Assembly: GCA_027365225.1 (NCBI GenBank)
Contig: DAHXNV010000001.1
Coordinates: 1 to 64,000 of the forward strand
Direction: 5' to 3'
Length of the DNA: 64,000 nt
From: Gammaproteobacteria bacterium
GTDB taxonomy: Bacteria > Pseudomonadota > Gammaproteobacteria > Steroidobacterales > Steroidobacteraceae
The notes under the pieces: generated by a model
Told to the model about the DNA's origin: nothing
Database searches by the model: none
Seen by the model: the letters and a program-made list of their open reading frames with translations, nothing else
Position numbers and translations under genes: made by a program
Shown: positions 1 to 8,268 of the stretch, piece by piece
Layout: the number at the start of each line of letters is the position of its first letter
Position numbering within the stretch: the stretch's first letter is position 1

Positions 1-945
1 GGCACCGTGCTCTACGAGTCCGGCGGGTCACTTTGCCATGTTTACTTTCCGGTCGATTGCATCATCTCGCTTCTGTATGTACTTCTGGACGGCTCATCCG
101 CGGAGATTGCCGTCGTGGGCAACGACGGGTTGGTTGGCATTCCGCTGTTCATGGGCGGAGAGACGACGACCAACCGCGCGCTCGTGCAGAGCGCGGGACA
201 TGCGTATCGCCTGCCGGGGCCGCGACTCAAGGAGGAATTTCACGGCAACAACGCGCTGCAAGGACTGTTTTTGCGTTACACACAGGCCCTTATCACTCAG
301 ATGGCGCAAACTGTTGTATGTAATCGGCATCACTCGGTCGACCAGCAGCTGTGTCGCTGGATCCTATTGTCGCTCGATCGGTTACCCTCGAATCAGTTGC
401 ATATGACCCAGGAACTGATCGCCAACATGCTCGGTGTTCGGCGTGAAGGCGTCACGGACGCCGCGGGAAAACTGCAGCGACTCGGCGTCATACACTACCA
501 GCGCGGACATATCACGGTGCTTGACCGGCCGCGGCTTGAGACTCTTTGCTGTGAATGCTATACCGTGGTCAAGAAGGAAATGGACCGGCTGTTGGGGGGG
601 GGGGGGGGGGGGGGGGGGGAGCTGACGGCGGCTCACGAAACCGGCCCTATGAATAAGAAGCGCTGGATCGGGGCTCCTGTCCCGCCCCGCGCCGTTGCGC
701 CAAAACGCGTGGTTTTCTTTGGCTCAACGTCCGCCACCTGCGGCGGGGGGGGAGGCGGCTCCCGGTGCCTGTCGGACGTTCGTGATGCTTCATGGTTCGG
801 GGTGGACGCGAGTCCATCGGGAACTATTGAACCACGAGCAGGTATGCGGCGCCGTAGCGGTCGATGCGGAAGAAGTCGCGCACCCCGGCGATCATCACGG
901 TGCGCGTGCGTCGATCCCGCGGCAGCCTCCGGCGCAGTCCCCTGA
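1..945 (+). CDS. Crp/Fnr-family transcriptional regulator, 5' end missing, with poly-G tract near C-terminus
   Basis: The reading frame is open from base 1, so the N-terminus lies outside the window. Visible residues cover the second half of a cyclic-nucleotide-type beta-barrel, a dimerisation helix, and a Crp-type helix-turn-helix around the segment ELIANMLGVRREGVT. Family members normally end a few residues after this wing, about where a run of 26 G (594-619) begins. As sequenced, the frame passes through as eight glycines and runs on to a stop at 943-945, but the extension looks like non-coding translation (low complexity, second G run at 745-752). One G fewer gives a stop at 623-625; two fewer or one more gives a stop at 654-656. 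The effector is unknown. The fold is clear; the true C-terminus is not. Confidence 0.8.
   Translation, partial: GTVLYESGGSLCHVYFPVDCIISLLYVLLDGSSAEIAVVGNDGLVGIPLFMGGETTTNRALVQSAGHAYRLPGPRLKEEFHGNNALQGLFLRYTQALITQMAQTVVCNRHHSVDQQLCRWILLSLDRLPSNQLHMTQELIANMLGVRREGVTDAAGKLQRLGVIHYQRGHITVLDRPRLETLCCECYTVVKKEMDRLLGGGGGGGGELTAAHETGPMNKKRWIGAPVPPRAVAPKRVVFFGSTSATCGGGGGGSRCLSDVRDASWFGVDASPSGTIEPRAGMRRRSGRCGRSRAPRRSSRCACVDPAAASGAVP
594..619. repeat. 26-nt poly-G homopolymer inside the Crp/Fnr-type gene
   Basis: A run of 26 G lies in the last codons of the conserved part of the regulator gene. Tracts of this kind are classic slipped-strand contingency sites, and each of the three possible frames gives a different C-terminus (stops at 623-625, 654-656 or 943-945). 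A run this long can also be a sequencing or assembly artefact, so the exact length should not be trusted. Confidence 0.9.
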
Positions 946-1050
946 GGCTCGGGTGCAAGTACTGCTCGATGCGGCACAATTTACCGATCGCCTCCGAGGC
1001 ATGGGCGATCACATGGAACTTGTCGATCGCGGCCCCTGAATACCGCAGCC
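824..1050 (-). pseudogene. Fragment of an ISL3-type transposase
   Basis: On the minus strand, roughly 1035 down to 900, the translation contains DKFHVIAHASEAI followed by RIEQ and a PSLRGLRR-type stretch. This matches the catalytic-core region of ISL3-family transposases (FDKFHV motif, then RRIEQ and SLKGLRW). The frame has a stop upstream at about 1068 and ends at 824-826 after a tail that no longer resembles the family. Only about 45 residues of a protein normally near 400 residues remain, so this is a decayed remnant. No terminal inverted repeats were recognised. The assignment is by motif memory, without a search. Confidence 0.6.
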
Positions 1051-1308
1051 GAAGCAGTGCCAGACATTATCCTGGGCGTCACGCAGCAGCGCGGAGTTGC
1101 ATCCTCCGCGTGCCACGGACAGGGTGAACGTTGCACCGATAACAAAGGCGTCGCCTATCATTACGGACAGTCTATTCCGATGTTCAGCCTGGCCCTGCGC
1201 GAAATCGCCCGTTTCCGGCCTGTCATCCCGTTGTTTCGGAGTGCAGAGATGGCCAAGGCCGCGCATGAGGAGGCACTGCGTGGACGGATGCGCATCTCCG
1301 ATGCTCGG
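1051..1308. other. Non-coding or decayed DNA between transposase remnant and osmC-like gene
   Basis: Together with 657-823 this is sequence without a convincing gene on either strand. Open frames here have no recognisable domain and no good ribosome-binding site. It may be the debris of the same mobile element. Confidence 0.4.
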
Positions 1309-1731
1309 TCATGCGAGTCGAGCTGTCATCGTGATCGGCGTACGCAGCACCTTGGAGACCGGGCAGCCGGATTTGGTCTTCTGGGCGAGAACTTCGAACT
1401 GCGCCGAATCGGCGCCGGGCACTTCGGCCACCACAATCAGGTGACTTCCGGTGATGTCGAAGCCGACAGCGCTCTTCTCGAGTGTGATCTCGGCATCGGT
1501 AGTAATGCGCGTGGGCGTCAGGCCCGCTTCGCCCAGCGTCAGGGCAAGCGCCATCGAAAAGCAGCTGGCGTGCGCCGCGGCGATCAACTCCTCGGGGTTC
1601 GTGCCCTTTCCGCCCTCGAAGCGTGAGTTGAAGCCATATGGTGCGGCACGGAGCACGCCGGATTCGGTCGTGATCAGGCCGGCACCTTCCTTGATGGCAC
1701 CCGTCCAAACGACGCGCGCGGACTTTTTCAC
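1309..1731 (-). CDS. OsmC-family peroxiredoxin
   Basis: A 140-residue protein of the OsmC/Ohr superfamily, which reduces organic hydroperoxides with a pair of cysteines. The two expected cysteines are visible: Cys57 in HASCFSMAL and Cys123 in SGCPVSK. The motif NPEELIAAAHASCF is typical of the OsmC branch rather than Ohr. The start is a GTG at 1731-1729 that overlaps the stop of the upstream ferritin-like gene (GTGA, 4 nt), so the two are probably co-translated. The context, iron storage plus peroxide removal, fits oxidative-stress defence. The reductant partner is not evident. Confidence 0.9.
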   Translation of the reverse strand: MKKSARVVWTGAIKEGAGLITTESGVLRAAPYGFNSRFEGGKGTNPEELIAAAHASCFSMALALTLGEAGLTPTRITTDAEITLEKSAVGFDITGSHLIVVAEVPGADSAQFEVLAQKTKSGCPVSKVLRTPITMTARLA

Positions 1732-2273
1732 GGACGTTCCGGCTGGCTCACCAGGAGGTCGGAGAGTTCTTCGGCATGCTCCTCTTCCTTCGTCAATATC
1801 GAGCGCAGCATGTGACTGGTTGTGGGGTCCTTTTCGGCGAGGTATTGAATCAGCTCGCGGTAGCTGTCAATGGCAATGCGCTCTGCGATCAGGTCTTCGC
1901 GGATCATTTCCAGCAGCGTGTTTCCAGCAACATACTCGGCGTGACTGCGACCGCTCAGGCTATCAGGCGCGAAATCCGGCTCGCCGCCGAGCTGAACGAT
2001 GCGCGTCGCCAACTGGTCCGCATGGACCTGTTCCTCGTTCGAATGCACCAGAAACTCGTCGGCGGTGCTCTTCGCGTCGAGGCCCCTGGCCATGAAGTGG
2101 TGGCGTCTATAGCGCAGCACGCACACGAGTTCCGTGGCCAGCGCCGCGTTGAGCTGGCGCACCACTTCCCCTCGGTCTGCCATATAGCCCAAAGTTACCG
2201 CGCCGGCGTCAATGTGTTTACGGGCACGGTCGCGCAACGTCGAGGTGTCGGTCAGGGTCGCTTGGCTGTTCAT
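1728..2273 (-). CDS. Ferritin-like / bacterioferritin-type protein
   Basis: A 181-residue four-helix protein of the bacterioferritin-like group (COG2193 type). Candidate di-iron ligands occur at the expected spacing: Glu48, Glu81 with His84, Glu131, and Glu163 with His166. Whether it binds haem is unclear. The N-terminal ~30 residues are polar and less conserved in character. It is the first gene of a two-gene unit, its stop overlapping the GTG of the OsmC gene. Likely role: iron or peroxide handling in the cytoplasm; a DPS-like variant is an alternative. Confidence 0.85.
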   Translation of the reverse strand: MNSQATLTDTSTLRDRARKHIDAGAVTLGYMADRGEVVRQLNAALATELVCVLRYRRHHFMARGLDAKSTADEFLVHSNEEQVHADQLATRIVQLGGEPDFAPDSLSGRSHAEYVAGNTLLEMIREDLIAERIAIDSYRELIQYLAEKDPTTSHMLRSILTKEEEHAEELSDLLVSQPERP

Positions 2274-3181
2274 GGGTAGCGCCTCATGGGATTTGGTGAA
2301 GTATGCCGCAATCGAAGCGGTTCATCCGTTCGCCAGCGTACAGGTTGCGCTCGAAACACCGCACGCGCCGTCACGGGTCATGCCGCGGTCGCTTTTCGGC
2401 AGCCGCGCCAATCACGCGGGGGCGAGCATCCGGGTCCTGACTGGCCCGAAAGCGCACTGCCGCACCGAACTCGCAGGTTGCCGATTCTACAATCCGCCGA
2501 CACTTCGCGCGCGCTCCCCACAGGCCAGCGCCCGATTTCGCCAGCCAAGAGGATCAGAATATGCGGTCAATCAATGAGCAGGGCACGCGCAGTTCAGGTG
2601 CGCGAGTGCCACTCGATACGCCGACTCGCGGTGTTGCCGCAGGCCTCGGCGTGGAGGGTGTTCGCGATGGGGTCGGTGCCGAAACCACCGCTCGGGAGGG
2701 CGATGAATCGCTCCGGCGCATGAACGGCTACCGATAACCCTTCATGACTGGAATCGCCCCTACAACGACCATGGTCCGGCCTATCACTACGGAGTGGGCT
2801 CTTTCTCAAAGAACCTGAGACGCAGGGTTGAGCACGCCGAATCCGAGCTGTCGCAAGTCTGTAAATGTGGCACATTATCGGAGAAATGCGTGTGAATTCC
2901 ATCAGTGGCAGCGGATATGAAACGCAACAGATGCCAGCGCGCGGATCGCATCTGGCTGGAGTACAAGTCCTCGTGCGCGTGGCGCAGATGTCACCGCTCA
3001 TACCGGAAATTATGCGCTATCCTGCCAGTTGCGCTTTGGGAATCCGGGACATAGTCGAAACCTCCCTCGTCAAGCCGTCGGCCCCGAGGACGACTTCAAT
3101 TCATGCCTGTAGCAGATTCTCGATTATTGCCCTTTGCGACGCGATCGCGCGAGCCGAATCGCCAGACAATCGGAGATCACC
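2274..3181. other. Long intergenic region
   Basis: About 900 bases between the divergent ferritin-like gene and the AI-2E-family transporter gene. Apart from the weak small frame at 2561-2737 I see no gene, tRNA or clear hairpin. Other open frames on both strands are rich in Arg, Ser and Pro and have no recognisable motif. Base composition is slightly lower in GC than the neighbouring genes, in keeping with non-coding DNA. Confidence 0.5.
2561..2737 (+). CDS. Possible 58-residue small protein
   Basis: The ATG at 2561 is preceded by AAGAGGA at a 7-nt spacing and opens a 58-codon frame ending in TAA. The product is hydrophilic, with no membrane segment, no cysteine and no recognised domain. 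The only supports are the ribosome-binding site and a composition resembling a real disordered peptide. It lies alone in a 0.9-kb gap, so it may be chance. Confidence 0.22.
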   Translation: MRSINEQGTRSSGARVPLDTPTRGVAAGLGVEGVRDGVGAETTAREGDESLRRMNGYR

Positions 3182-4264
3182 ATGGTCATGACGGATTCGC
3201 CATTCTACCGCCGATTGTTTGCGGTCGCGGTCATGGTGGCCCTCGGCTACCTGCTGCTCAAGGTGCTCGTGCCGTTGGACGATGCGTTGGGCTGGGCGAT
3301 GGTGTTGGCGTTCTTGCTCCATCCGCTTCACAAGCGTCTGGCCGGTGGCCTGAAGGCTCGGCGGGCGGTGTCGGCCGGCATTCTGACGGTCGCGACGCCC
3401 TTTGTCGTACTGGCGCCATTGTCTCTTCTGGCGGTGGTGTTCACCGAGCAGGCCATCACCCTGCTTCATTACCTGCAGCGCCACCCGTTCATCGGCATCC
3501 CGGCCTTGATCGTTCGCCTCAGGCACCTGCCGCTGGCCGGCACGGCGATCGCGTGGATGTCGCGCAATCTTCCGGTACGGACCTTCGATGTCCATGCTTG
3601 GTTCACCGGTGCGACCACGACGGTGCTGCGGTCGGCGGCCTCCGCGGGCGGGAACGTCGCCTTTGGCCTTTTCGGAACGGTGATCAGCTTCTTCATGATG
3701 CTGTTCGTGCTGTTCTTCCTGCTGCGCGATGGTGAGTCGTTTTTGCAGCAGATCGCCGGACTGATACCCCTTCCCGCCGATCGGCGCGAGCCTCTGCTGA
3801 TGTATCTCGGGGACGTCACTCGAGCGGTCGTCTATGGTTCCACGATGACTGCCGTCATCCAGGGTCTGATCGTGGCGGCGGGATTCGCGATCGCGGGCCT
3901 CCCCTCGCCGCTCGTCTTCGGTGTCCTCGCGATGATCGCCGCGCTATTGCCTGCTGGGGCGACGGTCGTTCTGGTGCCGGCGGTCGTGTATCTGCTGGTC
4001 CAGGCCCATTGGGGCTGGGCCATATTCCTTGCCATCTGGAGCGCCGGCCTCGCCGTCGTGGAGAATGTCCTCCGGCCGCTCCTCACGGCCTATCGCGCCA
4101 AGGTGTCGACGCTTGCGATCTTCGTCGGCGCCATCGGAGGCGTGCGCGCATTTGGAATACTGGGTCTGGTGCTCGGTCCCGTCCTGCTGAGCTTCGTGGT
4201 CGCCATTGTTCGGTTTCTGAACGAGCCGCGAGCCGCAGATCGCGGCTACGGTGATACCGCCTGA
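3182..4264 (+). CDS. AI-2E family transporter (YdiK/PerM type)
   Basis: A 360-residue inner-membrane protein with about eight hydrophobic segments arranged as in the AI-2E transporter family: two at the N-terminus, one around residues 60-85, a soluble loop, then a large C-terminal block. The family-typical LFVLFFLLRDGE and LLPAGATVVLVPA stretches are present. Family members export small molecules or ions, and the substrate here is unknown. The ATG at 3182 is chosen because it gives MVMTDSPFYRRLF directly before the first membrane segment and has GGAG just upstream. A longer in-frame start at 3134 adds an Arg-rich stretch unlike the family. Confidence 0.88.
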   Translation: MVMTDSPFYRRLFAVAVMVALGYLLLKVLVPLDDALGWAMVLAFLLHPLHKRLAGGLKARRAVSAGILTVATPFVVLAPLSLLAVVFTEQAITLLHYLQRHPFIGIPALIVRLRHLPLAGTAIAWMSRNLPVRTFDVHAWFTGATTTVLRSAASAGGNVAFGLFGTVISFFMMLFVLFFLLRDGESFLQQIAGLIPLPADRREPLLMYLGDVTRAVVYGSTMTAVIQGLIVAAGFAIAGLPSPLVFGVLAMIAALLPAGATVVLVPAVVYLLVQAHWGWAIFLAIWSAGLAVVENVLRPLLTAYRAKVSTLAIFVGAIGGVRAFGILGLVLGPVLLSFVVAIVRFLNEPRAADRGYGDTA

Positions 4265-4506
4265 TGCCGTCACGGTGACTCCCGTATCACGCACAACCTG
4301 CCCTGATCAGTGCGCGTCGAGGCCTGGCTGAGGAGCGGCGCATGAGGTCCGACGGCGTGCATTGCCCGGATCAGATCGATCCCTGCGATCCGCTCTTTGT
4401 GCCGGGCGGTTGATCCAGCAGTGAGCCTGCCCGTCGCGCTCCCTTCAGCGGACCTGCGCATGCGGTGGGATCAGCGTGCGCGAAACGTACCCGCGGCTCC
4501 GGTTGC
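4265..4506. other. Intergenic, no supported gene
   Basis: Between the AI-2E-family transporter and the small membrane peptide gene. A 23-codon frame from ATG 4342 has a good GAGGAG upstream but is too short and featureless to call. A 63-residue minus-strand frame (4270-4461) has no recognisable motif. Confidence 0.4.
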
Positions 4507-4635
4507 TCATTCGCCTTCGGGATACTCGAGTTGCGGATCTCGATCGTGCAAGCGGTTATTGATCAGGACGAACGCAATCGATCCGAGACTTGCCAACCCG
4601 AGGACCACAGCGAAGAAAATCTGCATGAAGAACAT
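4507..4635 (-). CDS. 42-residue single-span membrane peptide
   Basis: ATG at 4635-4633, preceded by a strong GGAGGAG ribosome-binding site at 3-nt spacing, opens a 42-codon frame ending in TGA at 4509-4507. The product begins MFFMQIFFAVVLGLASLG, has one hydrophobic segment (about residues 2-25), then a polar tail of about 17 residues with basic residues near the membrane and an acidic end. No named family is recognised. The ribosome-binding site, the clean membrane helix and the charge pattern support a real gene. It lies downstream of the S9 peptidase end with no obvious operon partner. Confidence 0.6.
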   Translation of the reverse strand: MFFMQIFFAVVLGLASLGSIAFVLINNRLHDRDPQLEYPEGE

Positions 4636-4908
4636 GGCTCCTCCGGCGGACGAATACTCTCTGATGGTTCAATGAGACCACAAGAGCCATGAACGTTACC
4701 TTAATGGGATCTTTGCCCGAGTGCGCATCGCCACGCCGGATCGCACGCGGCCGGGGGAGAAGGTTCGCGCGAGCATCCGAGCGCAGAAGCGTCCGCACTC
4801 CGGCCGCACTGCGGCGAACGAGTCGGTTCGTCCTTCGCGGTCGCTCTCATTCACGTCGACTCGCGGCATCCAGGCCGCGCGTCCCGGGGCAATGCCTTCG
4901 CGGCCGGC

Positions 4909-7113
4909 TCATTTCAGGTTCCGCTCCCAGAACCGCTCCATCGCGGTGAACAAGTCGGTCCGGGCGGCGGGACCGGAGATGCCATGAGTCTTATTGGGAT
5001 AAATCAGCAGCTGATAGGGTCTGTTCGCCTGGATCAGCGCTTGCACGAGCTGCAGGGTATTCTGCCAATGCACGTTGTCGTCGCCGGTGCCGGCCACGAG
5101 CAGGAGCGGGTCGGCGAGACGCCGCGCCGCAGCGACAACGGAACTCGCGGCGTAGCCGGCGGGATTCTGCTGCGGCGTGCCCATGTATCGCTCCGTATAG
5201 ATCGTATCGTAGTCCTGCCACCGGGTCACCGGCGCCACCGCGATGCCGGCGCGCCATACATCGGGAGCGTGGGTCAGCGCGTATGCGGTCATATAGCCGC
5301 CGAAACTCCAGCCCCAGATGCCGATGCGCCCGGTACTCACCCACGGTTGACGCTTGAGCCACTTGACCGCGGCAAGCTGGTCGGCCAACGCGAGTCTGCC
5401 GAGGTGGAATTTCACCTGCGTCTGGGCGCGATGACTGAAGTAGGTGGCGGCACTGTTGTCAGTGGTGAACATCACGAATCCCCGGTCCGCCATGCGCTGG
5501 CTGATCAGGAAGAAGGCTCCTCGCCAGACATCCCGCACGCTGGGCGGTACATCCGGGCCGCCGTACTGGTACATGATGACCGGATATCGCCGGTGGGGAT
5601 CGAAATGCGGTGGCAAAGTCAGGCGCGCATACAGTCGTGTACGTCCATTGGCGGCCCGAATGCGTATGAAGCGTGGCTTCTGGAATCGAAACGGCAATCG
5701 GGCGGCCGGCTGAATGTCGGTGCGCCGGGCATTGTGCAAATCGACCACGGTGAACGACGGGGGCGTCACGACGTTGGAATACGTGTCCAGATACGCGCGC
5801 GCGCCCGGCCCCATGTCGATCGCGTGCGTGCCGGCCCGCGTCGTGACCAGAACCGGTGTTCCGCCGCGCAGTGACACGCGGTACAGCTCCGTATCGAGCG
5901 GGCCGTGGCTGTAATGGCTGAAATACAGTATGCCCCGCTTCTCGTTCACTCCATTCAGCGACAGAACATTGTAATTTCCGCAGGTCAGCTTGCGGATCAA
6001 TCGCCCACCATGGCCGTACAGATACAAATGATACCAACCGTCCTGCTCCCCGCCCCAGATGAACCGGCCGCTGTGCAGGAAATAGGGACCTCGGTGCACG
6101 TCGACCCAATCGGCGTCCGTCTGGGTCACCAGGGGACGTGCCCGGCCCGTGCCCGGGCTCGCGGTCAGCAGCTGCAATCGCGTTTGCGCACGATTCAATA
6201 CCTCGCCGTAGACGCGCGTGCCGCCGGGTAGCCAGCCGAAGCGCGCCAGATAGGTGTCAGGCGTGCCGGCCATCGCCGTCCACACGATCCTGCCGGTGGC
6301 GATATCGAGCACTCCCAGCCGTACGATCGGGTTCGCAGTGCCGGCCGACGGGTACTTCTGCTCATAGATGTGCGGTGGACTCCGCAGATAATTGACGATG
6401 GGGAAAGTGCGAACCGGGCGTTCGTCGAACTGCAGGAACGCGATGTAGCGGCTGTTGGGCGACCACGCATAGGCCGAGCGCAGACCGAGTTCTTCTGTGT
6501 ACACCCAGTCGAGCTCGCCGTCGAGGACGCCGCTGCGGCGCGCCGCCACCCGGCGGATGGCCCCACCGTGTACCGGCGCGTAGTAGAGCGAGCCGTCCGT
6601 GACGAAGCTGACCCAGTGCTCGTTCGGCGAGAGCTGCGGGTTGCGCTTGCCTCCCGGCTGGTGGGTGATTTGCGTGATCGCGCGCGATGCGAGCCTGTAC
6701 AGATAGATCTGGTCGTGGCTGAGGAACAGGATCGCATCGCTCTTGGGCGACCAGCCATAGCTGTCCACGCCATAGCGGGTGATGCGGTTCCGTTTGATTT
6801 GGTTCTTGATGGTCCACGGTGGGGCGGCGGCGCCGGCGAGCTGGCGGCTCGAGAGCAGCAGCGTGGTTTTGCCGCTTGCGACGTCCACGAGATAGAGGTT
6901 CGCTCTGCCGGTGGGAGCCTGCCGCAGCATATAAGTCAGATAGCGCCCATCGGGACTCCATTGCACCTGCGTGGGGTGATAGCCGGTGGGCCCCGGGCGG
7001 GCGAAGATCTGCGCGATCGAGTAGCCGGGAGAGGCGCCTGGCCGCGTACCGCCCGACCATGCCGGTGCCGGGCTCATCAGGAAAATGATCGTCAATACGA
7101 TCGGATACTTCAC
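4909..7113 (-). CDS. Secreted S9 family peptidase, dipeptidyl-peptidase IV type
   Basis: A 734-residue protein starting with a signal peptide (about residues 1-20, MKYPIVLTIIFLMSPAPAWS). Residues ~40-500 form the beta-propeller (DPPIV N-terminal domain) and ~510-734 the alpha/beta hydrolase. The catalytic triad is visible: Ser603 in GWSFGGY, Asp678 or 679 in GDDNVHWQN, His710 in KTHGISG. The DWVYTEE-like segment (residues ~220-230) supplies the paired glutamates that bind the substrate amino-terminus in DPP4. It likely cleaves X-Pro dipeptides from peptides in the periplasm. Monocistronic as far as can be seen. Confidence 0.92.
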   Translation of the reverse strand: MKYPIVLTIIFLMSPAPAWSGGTRPGASPGYSIAQIFARPGPTGYHPTQVQWSPDGRYLTYMLRQAPTGRANLYLVDVASGKTTLLLSSRQLAGAAAPPWTIKNQIKRNRITRYGVDSYGWSPKSDAILFLSHDQIYLYRLASRAITQITHQPGGKRNPQLSPNEHWVSFVTDGSLYYAPVHGGAIRRVAARRSGVLDGELDWVYTEELGLRSAYAWSPNSRYIAFLQFDERPVRTFPIVNYLRSPPHIYEQKYPSAGTANPIVRLGVLDIATGRIVWTAMAGTPDTYLARFGWLPGGTRVYGEVLNRAQTRLQLLTASPGTGRARPLVTQTDADWVDVHRGPYFLHSGRFIWGGEQDGWYHLYLYGHGGRLIRKLTCGNYNVLSLNGVNEKRGILYFSHYSHGPLDTELYRVSLRGGTPVLVTTRAGTHAIDMGPGARAYLDTYSNVVTPPSFTVVDLHNARRTDIQPAARLPFRFQKPRFIRIRAANGRTRLYARLTLPPHFDPHRRYPVIMYQYGGPDVPPSVRDVWRGAFFLISQRMADRGFVMFTTDNSAATYFSHRAQTQVKFHLGRLALADQLAAVKWLKRQPWVSTGRIGIWGWSFGGYMTAYALTHAPDVWRAGIAVAPVTRWQDYDTIYTERYMGTPQQNPAGYAASSVVAAARRLADPLLLVAGTGDDNVHWQNTLQLVQALIQANRPYQLLIYPNKTHGISGPAARTDLFTAMERFWERNLK

Positions 7114-7424
7114 GAGCTTTCTTCCCGAGGCCGCGCCGGTTGGCGACGATACGCATTATAGGCGGGCGCGATCAGCCCGCATTCCGCCCTGCGACCGGCC
7201 GTTCCGGCCGGTCGGCAGCCTGAGCGGACACGAGGATCGTCCAACGGGAACCTCGACCTCGGTCCCGCCGGCCGGCATACGCCGGCGATTGCCGCAAAAT
7301 AGCAACCCGCGCGACCCACCCCAGCGAGCGCCGGCGCAGTAGCGGTAACATCCGCTGAGCCAAACCCCCGGGCGCCACCTGGCCGTGCCGGCGGCTCACC
7401 CGACCGATCGCGGGGACGAGCGAT
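7114..7424. other. Intergenic region with GC-rich hairpin
   Basis: No gene seen between the SDR and DPP-IV genes. It holds a perfect inverted repeat at 7192-7214 (9-bp stem CGACCGGCC, 5-nt loop) and a weaker one around 7162-7181. There is no T-run, so a factor-independent terminator is not established. The promoter of the downstream peptidase gene should lie here. Confidence 0.45.
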
Positions 7425-8171
7425 TCAACCGAGCAGTACTCCGCCGTTCACCCCGATGGTCTGTCCGGTGAGAAACGCGTTTCCAATCACCATCAGCACC
7501 ACCTGCGCGACCTCCTCGGGCGCGCCGAGCCGTCCGACGGGGATGCGTCTGAATGCTTCCGTCTGGCGCAGCGGCTCGGCCATGTCGGTGTCTATCGGTC
7601 CTGGCGCGACCGCGTTCACCGTGATCCCCGCGCCCGCGAGGCGGGCCGCATAGCCGCGAGAGAGTCCCTCGAGCCCCGCTTTGGCCGCGTTGTAATGTAC
7701 GCCCACGACGCCGGCGGCCCGCGCGGCAGCCGAGGAGATATTGACGATCCGGCCCCAGCCGCGCGCCCGCATCGCCGGCAGCACTGCCTGGGTGCACAGA
7801 AAGGCCGATTTCAGGTTGACGGCGATGGTGCGGTCGAACTCCGCCTCGTCGAGGTCATCGAGGCCCCGCACCGTCGCGATACCGGCATTGTTGACGAGGA
7901 TATCCGCAGGGCCGAGTTCGCGCCCGACTCGGTCCGCCATCTCGATGACCGATTGGCCCAGCGAGACATCCGCGGCAACGACGATCGCGCGCCGGCCGGC
8001 GGCGCGGATTTTCTCGGCCACGGCTTCGGCGCGCTCCACCCGTTGGTGGCAATGGACCGCCACGTCGGCTCCGGCGTCGGCGAGCGCTTCGGCAATGGCC
8101 CGGCCGATGCCTCGGGATGCACCCGTGACGAGCGCGACGCGCCCGCTGAGATCGACGCTGGACTGCGGCAT
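7425..8171 (-). CDS. SDR-family oxidoreductase (FabG-like)
   Basis: A 248-residue classical short-chain dehydrogenase/reductase. The Rossmann glycine motif TGASRGIG is at residues 16-23, NNAG at 94-97, and the catalytic set at Ser146/147, Tyr160 and Lys164 (YNAAK). The C-terminal GQTIGVNGGVLLG matches the FabG-like group. Cofactor preference is not certain. The start has a strong AAGGAGGAC ribosome-binding site. It stands apart from any fatty-acid gene cluster, so a catabolic or secondary oxidoreductase role is as likely as 3-oxoacyl-ACP reduction. Confidence 0.88.
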   Translation of the reverse strand: MPQSSVDLSGRVALVTGASRGIGRAIAEALADAGADVAVHCHQRVERAEAVAEKIRAAGRRAIVVAADVSLGQSVIEMADRVGRELGPADILVNNAGIATVRGLDDLDEAEFDRTIAVNLKSAFLCTQAVLPAMRARGWGRIVNISSAAARAAGVVGVHYNAAKAGLEGLSRGYAARLAGAGITVNAVAPGPIDTDMAEPLRQTEAFRRIPVGRLGAPEEVAQVVLMVIGNAFLTGQTIGVNGGVLLG

Positions 8172-8268
8172 GGATGTCCTCCTTCAAGGCCAATCGGCGC
8201 GGACATTCTAGTGTTCCGGGCGGCGCTGCGAAGCCGGCTGCCGCCGGACCGCGCGCGATCCGGTCGCA

